Shown piece by piece: positions 58,011-64,000 of a stretch of DNA of 64,000 nt (within the stretch, counting starts at the first letter, position 1; the number at the start of each line of letters is the position of its first letter). A model generated the notes under the pieces. That model had not been told where the DNA came from and searched no databases. It saw nothing but the letters and a program-made list of their open reading frames with translations. The position numbers were made by a program, and so were the translations under genes. The stretch is taken from positions 27,414,473-27,478,472 of the forward strand of contig NC_057811.1 of NCBI RefSeq assembly GCF_018294505.1, in the 5' to 3' direction. The stretch is from Triticum aestivum (lineage: Eukaryota; Streptophyta; Magnoliopsida; Poales; Poaceae).

Positions 58011-58605
58011 CTAATGGCGCACCAACTCTAAATGCGCCATTATTAATCCAGGTTACTAATGGCGCACCTTCTGGTGGTGCGCCATTAGTATGTTTGGACA
58101 GGCGCACTAGTTAAAAAAAAATTTGATACTAATGGCGCACCCTGGGCCAGGTGCGCCATTACTAGTTACAACTAGTAATGGCGCACTGTGTCTGGATGCG
58201 CCATTAGTATGTTTGGACAGGCGCACTAGTTAAAAAAATATTTTTTTGATACTAATGGCGCACCCTGGGACAGGTGCGCCATTACTAGTTACAACTAGTA
58301 ATGGCGCACTGTGTCTGGATGCGCCATTAGTATGTTTGGACAGGCGCACTAGTTAAATTTTTTTTTGATACTAATGGTGCACCCTGGGCCAGGTGCGCCA
58401 TTACTAGTTACAACTAGTAATGACGCACTGTGTCTGAATGCGCCATTAGTATGTTTGGACAGGTGCACTAGTTAATTTTTTTTATACTAATGGCGCACCC
58501 TGCGCCAGGTGCGCCATTAGTAGTTTCAACTCTAATGGCGTATCAGAAGGTGGTGCGCCATTAGTATATACTAATGGCGCACCGCTTGTCTGGTGCGCCA
58601 TTAGT
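58011..58605 (-). repeat. CACTA subterminal repeats (GGTGCGCCATTAGT motif)
   Basis: The 13-14-bp motif ACTAATGGCGCACC occurs many times in both orientations. Four units of about 116-121 bp start near 58123, 58244, 58362 and 58478. Each contains CTGGGCCAGGTGCGCC, ACTAGTTACAACTAGT and a T/A run. Subterminal repeats in CACTA elements are transposase-binding sites. Confidence 0.85.
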
Positions 58606-58622
58606 GTCAGTCCCATCTATAG

Positions 58623-58639
58623 CCCTTTTTCTAGTAGTG
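58623..58639 (-). repeat. CACTA terminal inverted repeat (5' end)
   Basis: Minus strand CACTACTAGAAAAAGGG. The following ACG (58640-58642) is the likely 3-bp target duplication, already part of the Copia gag. Confidence 0.9.
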
Positions 58640-59590
58640 ACGGCTTAGAACCGGGACTTCAAAAACGTTTTGAACGCCACGGAGCATATAAGATGTTCTA
58701 AGAGTTGAAATTGGTATTTCATACTCATGCCCGTGTCGACAGGTATGAGACCTCTGACAGTACTTTGCCTACAAGATGGAGGAGAATAGCTCAACCAGTG
58801 AGCGTGTGCTCAGATTGTCTAGGTACTACAATTGCTTGAATCAAGTGGGAGTTAATCTTCCAGATAAGATAATAATTGACAAAGTTCTCTAGTCACTATC
58901 ACCAAGTTACTAGAACTTAGTGATGAACTATAATATGCATGGAATGACGAAAGTAATTCCCAAGCTCTTTATGATGCTAATATCGGCGAAGGTAGAAATC
59001 AAGAAATAGCATCTAGTGTTGATGGTTAACAAGACCACTCGTTTCAAGAAAAGGGCAAAGGGAAAGAAAGAGGAACTTCAAAGAAGAATAGCAAGCAAGT
59101 TGCTGCTCCCATGAAGAAGCCCAAAGCTAGACCCAAACCTGGAACTGAGTGCTTCTACTGCAAAGGAAATGGTCACTGGAAGTGAAACTGCCCTAGATAC
59201 TTGGCGGATAAGAAGGATGGCAAAGTGAACAAAAGTATATTCGATATACATGTTATTGATGTGTACTTTACTAGTGTTTATAGCAATCCCTCAGTATTTG
59301 ATACTGGTTCAGTTGCTAAGAGTAGTAACTCGAAACGGGAGTTGCAAAATAAACAAGAGACTAGTTAAGGGCGAGGTGATGATGTGAGTTGGAAGTGATT
59401 CCAAGGTTGATAAGATCACCATCGCACACTCCCTTTACCTTCGGGATTAGTGTTGAACCTAAAATAAATGTTATTTGGTGTTTGCGTTGAGCATAATATG
59501 ATTAGATCATGTTTATTGCAATATGGTTATTCATTTAAGTCAAAGAATAATTGTTATTCTGTTTACATGAATAAAACCTTCTGAGGTCAT
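58640..59590 (+). pseudogene. gag: Copia gag-protease remnant
   Basis: Continues a gag at about residue 98 of the Angela-type protein (SLEPGLQKR-equivalent) with several stops. The zinc knuckle (about nt 59152-59193) reads CFYCKGNGHWK-stop-NC: a TGA at about 59183-59185 replaces an Arg codon. The protease FDTGSVA motif is at about nt 59299-59319. The frame is lost soon after. Confidence 0.8.
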
Positions 59591-59599
59591 AGACCCAAG

Positions 59600-61199
59600 G
59601 TGAATGGTTTATTGAATCTCGATTGTAGTGATACACATATTCATAATATTGATGCCAAAAGATGCAAAGTTGATAATGATAGTGCAACATATTTGTGGCA
59701 CTGCCGTTTAGGTCATATTGGTGTAAAGCGCATGAAGAAACTCCATGTTGATGGGCTTTTGGAATCACTTGATGCTTGCGAACCATGCCTCATGGGCAAG
59801 ATGACTAAGACTTCGTTCTCCGGAACAATGGAGCGAGCAATTGACTTATTGGAAATAATACATACTGATGTATGCGATCCGATGAGTGTTGAGGCTCACG
59901 GCGGGTATCGTTATTTTCTGACCTTCACAGATGATTTGAGCAGATATGGGTATATCTACTTAATGAAACACAAGTCTGAAATAGTTGAAAAGTTCAAAGA
60001 ATTTCAGAGTAAAGTGGAAAATTATCGTAACAAGAAAATAAAGTTTCTACGATCTGATCATGGAGGTGAACATTTGAGTTACGAGTTTGGCCTTCAATTA
60101 AATCAATGTGGAATAGTTTCACAAACTCATGCGACCTGGAACACCATAGCATAATGGTGTGTCCGAACGTCGTAACCGTACTTTATTAGATATGGTGCGA
60201 TCTATGATGTCTCTTACCGATTTACCACTATCGTTTTGGGGTTATGCATTAGAGACAGCTGCACCGTCTAAATCCGTTGAGACGACACAGTATGAACTGT
60301 GGTTTAGCAAGAAACCTAAGCTTTCGTTTCTTAAAGTTTGGGGTGGCGATGCTTATGTGAAAAAACTTCAACCTGATAAGCTCGAACCCAAATCGGAGAA
60401 ATGTGTCTTCATAGGATACCCAAAGGAAACTGTTGGGTACACCTTCTACCACAGATCCGAAGGCAAGATATTCGTTGCTAAGAATGGATCCTTTCTAGAG
60501 AAGGAGTTTCTCTCGAAAGAAGTGAGTGGGAGGAAAGTAGAACTTGATGAGGTAACTATACCTGCTCCCTTATTGGAAATTAGTTCATCACAGAAATCAG
60601 TTCTAGTGATTCCTACACCGGTAAGTGAGAAAGCTAATGATGATGATCATGAAACTTCTGATCAAGTTACTACCGAACCTCGTAGGTCAACCAGAGTAAG
60701 ATCCACACCAGAGCGGTACGGTAATCCTGTTCTGGAAGTCATGTTACTAGTCCATGACGTACCTACGAACTATGAGGAAGCGATGATGAGCCCAGATTCC
60801 GCAAAACGGCTTGAGGCCATGAAATCTGAGATGGAATCCATGTATGAGAACAAAGTATGGACTTTGATTGACTTGCCCGATGATCGGCGAGCCATTGAGA
60901 ATAAATGGATCTTCAAGAGGAAGACGGACGCTGATAGTAGTTTTACTATCTACAAAGCTCGAATTGTCGAAAAAGGTTTTCGACAAGTTCAAAGTGTTGA
61001 ATACGATGAGATTTTCTCACTCGTATCGATGCTTAAGTCTGTCCGAATCATGTTAGCAATTGCCGCATTTTATGAAATCTGGCAAATGGATGTCAAAATT
61101 GCATTCCTTAATGGATTTATTAAAGAAGAGTTGTATATGATGCAACTAGAAGGTTTTCTCAATCCGAAAGGTGCTAACAAAGTGTGTAAGCTCCAGTGA
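59600..61199 (+). pseudogene. pol: Copia integrase and first part of reverse transcriptase
   Basis: 59600-60154 holds the WHCRLGHIG zinc region and the integrase core residues in HTDVCDP and RSDHGGEH. After a frameshift near 60155, SERRNRTLLDMVRS (with the catalytic Glu) and the RT start continue to 61199, including ENKWIFKRK and DVKIAFLNG. A TGA at 61197-61199 stops the frame in the middle of the conserved block before SIYGL. It sits where a CGA Arg codon is usual. Confidence 0.88.
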
Positions 61200-62275
61200 T
61201 CCATTTATGGACTGGTGCAAGCATCTCGGAGTTGGAATGAACGCTTTGATAGTGTGATCAAAGCATATGGTTTTATACAGACTTTTGGAGAAGTCTGTAT
61301 TTACAAGAAAGTGAGTGGGAGCTCTATAGCATTTCCGATATTATATGTGGATGACATATTGTTGATTGGAAATAATACATAATTTCTGGATAGCATAAAA
61401 GGATACTTGAATAAGAATTTTTCAATGAAAGACCTCAGTGAAGCTACTTACATATTATGCATCAAAATCTATAAAGATAGATCAAGACGCTTAATAAACT
61501 TTTGATGAATACATGCCTTGATAAGATTTTGAAGGAGTTCAAAATGGATCAGTCAAAGAAGGAGTTCTTGCCTGAGTTGTAAGGTGTAAAGTTGAGTAAG
61601 ACTCAAAACACGACCACGGCAGAAAATAGAAAGAGAATGGAAGTCATTCCCTATGCCTCAGTTATAGGTTCTATAAAGTATGCTATGCTATGTACCAAAC
61701 CTATTGTATACCTTAGCATGATTTTGGCAAGGGAGTACAATAGTGATCTAGGAGTAGATCACTGGACAACGGTCAAAATTATCCTTAGAGGACTAATGAA
61801 ATATTTCTTGGTTATGGAGGTGATAAAAGAGTTCGTCGTAAAGAGTTACATCGTTGCAAGCTTTGACACTGATCCGGATGACTCTAATTCACAAACCGGA
61901 TATGTATCTTTATTGAATGGTGGAGCTGTCAGTTGGTGCAGTTCCAAGCAGAGCGTCGTGGCGGGATCTACGTGTGAAGCGGAGTACATAGCTGCTTTGG
62001 AAGCAGCAAATGAAGGAGTCTGGATGAAGGAGTTCATATCCGATCTAGGTGTCATACCTAGTGCATCGGGTCCAATGAAAATCTTTTGTGACAATACTGG
62101 TGCAATTGCCTTGGCAAAGGAATCCAGATTTCACAAGAGAACCAAGCACATCAAGAGACGCTTCAATTCCATCCGCGATCAATTCAAGGAGGGAGACATA
62201 GAGATTTGCAAAATACATACGGATCTGAATATTGCAGAACCGTTGACTAAAGCCTCTCTCACGAGCAAAACATGA
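61200..62275 (+). pseudogene. pol: Copia reverse transcriptase end and RNase H
   Basis: The RT frame continues from 61200 with the catalytic YVDD (about nt 61342-61353), a TAA about 61380 and another stop about 61502. A different frame (61592-62275) carries the C-terminal connection and RNase H with CEAEYIAALEA, CDNTGAIALA and LNIAEPLTK. Non-functional. Confidence 0.88.
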
Positions 62276-62350
62276 TCAGCACCAAGACTCCATGGGTGTT
62301 AGAATCATTACAATGTAATCTAGATTATTGACTCTAGTGCAAGTGGGAGT

Positions 62351-64000
62351 GTTGGGGAACGTAGCAGAAATTCAAAATTTTCCTACATGTCACCAAGATC
62401 AATCTAGGAGATGCTAGCAACGAGAGGGGAGGAGTGCATCTACATACCCTTGTAGATCGCGAGCGGAAGCGTTCAAGAGAACGGGGTTGATGGAGTCATA
62501 CTCATCGTGATCCAAATCACCGATGATCCTAGCGCCGAACGGACGGCACCTCCGCGTTCAACACACGTACGGAGCGGGGACGTCTCCTCCTTCTTGATCC
62601 AGCAAGGGGGGAGGAGAAGTTGATGGAGATCCAGCAGCACGACGGCGTGGTGGTGGAAGTAGCGGGATCCCGGCAGGGCTTCGCCAAGCGCAAGCGGGGA
62701 GGAAGAGGTGTCACTGGAGGGAGGGAGGCGCCAGGGCTTGGGGTGCTGCTCCCATGCGCCTCCCCACTATATATAGGGGTGGAGGGGGCTGGTTTCTTAC
62801 CCTCCAAGTCCATTGGGGCGTTGGCAAAGGTTGGGGAAAGAAATCCCATCATTTCCCTTCCCCACCGATTGTTATCCCCTTTTTTAGGGATCTTGATCTT
62901 ATCCCTTCGGGATATGATCTTATTCCTTCTAAGGTGGGATCTTGGTGCGCCTTGACCAGGGGTGTGGGGCCTTGCCCCCACTACCCACGTTCATGTGGGT
63001 CCCCCCATGCAGGTGGGCCCCACTTCAGAACCTTCTAGAACCTTCCCGGTACAATACCGAAAAATCCCGAACATTTTCCGGTGGCCAAAATAGGACTTCC
63101 CATATATAAATCTTTACCTCCGGACCATTCCGGAACTCCTCGTGACGTCCGGGATCTCATCCGGGACTCCGAACAAATTTCAGTTAACCGCATACTAATA
63201 TCTCTACAACTCTAGCGTCACCGAACCTTAAGTGTGTAGACCCTACGGGTTCGGGAGACATGCAGACATGACCGAGACGACTCTCCGGTCAATAACCAAC
63301 AGCGGGATCTGGATACCCATGTTGGCTCCCACATGTTCCACGATGATCTCATCGGATGAACCACGATGTCGAGGATTCAATCAATCCCGTATACAATTCC
63401 CTTTGTCAATCAGTACGTTACTTGCCCGAGATTCGATCGTCGGTATCCCAATACCTTGTTCAATCTCGTTACCGGCAAGTCACTTTACTCGTACCGTAAT
63501 GCATGATCCCGTGACCAAACACTTGGTCACATTGAGCTCATTATGATGATGCATTACCGAGTGGGCCCAGAGATACCTCTCCGTCATACGGAGTGACAAA
63601 TCCCAGTCTCGATTCGTGCCAACCCAACAGACACTTTCGGAGATACCCGTAGTGCACCTTTATAGCCACCCAGTTATGTTGTGACATTTGGCACACCCAA
63701 AGCACTCCTATGGTATCCGGGAGTTGCACAATCTCATGGTCTAAGGAAATGATACTTGACATTTGGAAAAGCTCTAGCAAACGAACTACACGATCTTGTG
63801 CTATGCTTAGGATTGGGTCTTGTCCATCACATCATTCTCCTAATGATGTGATCCCGTTATCAATGACATCCAATGTCCATAGTCAGGAAACCATGACTAT
63901 CTGTTGATCAACGAGCTAGTCAACTAGAGGCTCACTAGGGACATGTTGTGGTCTATGTATTCACACATGTATTACGGTTTCCAGTTAATACAATTATAGC
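62351..64000 (-). repeat. Angela-type LTR, opposite orientation to the Copia interior before it, right end outside window
   Basis: Plus strand begins TGTTGGGGAACGTAGCAG and is colinear with the LTRs at 18471 and 25446, which belong to a minus-strand element. It has a TATATATA core (about 62768) and runs to the window end at the ACACAATTATAGC-equivalent, about 90 bp short of its terminus. A plus-strand interior should be followed by TGTTGGAAATATGCCC. Either a minus-strand Angela inserted at the PPT or an inversion. Confidence 0.85.

Larger units (their letters stand above)
54881..58639 (-). mobile_element. CACTA (En/Spm) transposon, 5' half, minus strand
   Basis: On the minus strand the element begins CACTACTAGAAAAAGGG at 58639. 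Subterminal repeats, a 5' UTR with an intron and a tnp2-type transposase follow. Homology stops at 54881 inside the transposase, where AT-rich repeat sequence begins, so the 3' half with the second terminus is missing here. The right end is inserted in a Copia gag at 58640. Confidence 0.9.
58640..62350 (+). mobile_element. Angela-like Copia interior, plus strand, decayed, left part cut off by CACTA
   Basis: Gag homology begins in mid-gene immediately after the CACTA terminus and continues through protease, integrase, RT and RNase H to the PPT region AAGTGGGAG (62342-62350). It is closely related to the minus-strand Angela-like element but more decayed. The 5' part and 5' LTR should lie beyond the missing CACTA end. 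Confidence 0.88.

Overview
The window is a block of nested transposable elements from a large, repeat-rich grass genome. The element types (Angela/BARE/WIS-like Copia LTRs, a Sabrina/WHAM-like Athila element, Tat-lineage Gypsy elements with an antisense gene, a CACTA with GGCGCACC subterminal repeats) point to the Triticeae, most likely wheat or a close relative. I found no ordinary host gene, rRNA, functional tRNA or CRISPR array. Family names come from recognition, not from a database search.

Layout. (1) 1-10762: 3' part of an autonomous-type Tat-lineage Gypsy element (E1), plus strand. It has gag-protease, then pol with RT, RNase H, a second archaeal-type RNase H and integrase. A convergent six-exon antisense gene (5800-9163, minus) follows, then a complete 3' LTR (10243-10762). 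(2) 10763-28234: a second Tat element (E2) with gag-protease and a decayed antisense gene but no pol. Its 5' LTR is interrupted by E1, so only the last 244 bp lie in the window. Its antisense gene is split by a minus-strand Angela-like Copia (18471-27160). (3) 28235-49273: an old element (E3) with an LTR of about 4.1 kb, an iMet-tRNA primer site and a non-coding interior. E2 sits in its 5' LTR, a 2.7-kb Helitron (28498-31218) also sits in its 5' LTR, and a pol-less Athila element (38388-46657, TSD TGGGC) sits in its 3' LTR. The two E3 LTR copies serve as empty-site controls for each other. (4) 49274-54880: an unclassified AT-rich region with oppositely oriented minisatellite-like arms, a 65-bp tandem array and hairpin units. 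A 5'-truncated LINE (52491-54385, minus) is inserted in it. (5) 54881-58639: the 5' half of a CACTA transposon (minus) with a tnp2 transposase broken by one in-frame stop. (6) 58640-62350: a decayed plus-strand Copia whose gag was the CACTA target. (7) 62351-64000: an Angela-type LTR oriented opposite to that Copia.

Order of events by nesting: the AT-rich region predates E3, E3 predates E2, and E2 predates both E1 and the Angela element. The Helitron and the Athila element are also younger than E3. Hand comparison of LTR pairs agrees: about 4% difference in a 185-bp stretch of E3, 7/244 for E2, and roughly 2% for Athila. The most interesting object is the E1 antisense gene. Its six exons have GT-AG borders and matching phases, giving an uninterrupted frame of about 936 codons with its own TATA box and a 5' UTR intron, although the sense pol of the same element already carries two lesions.
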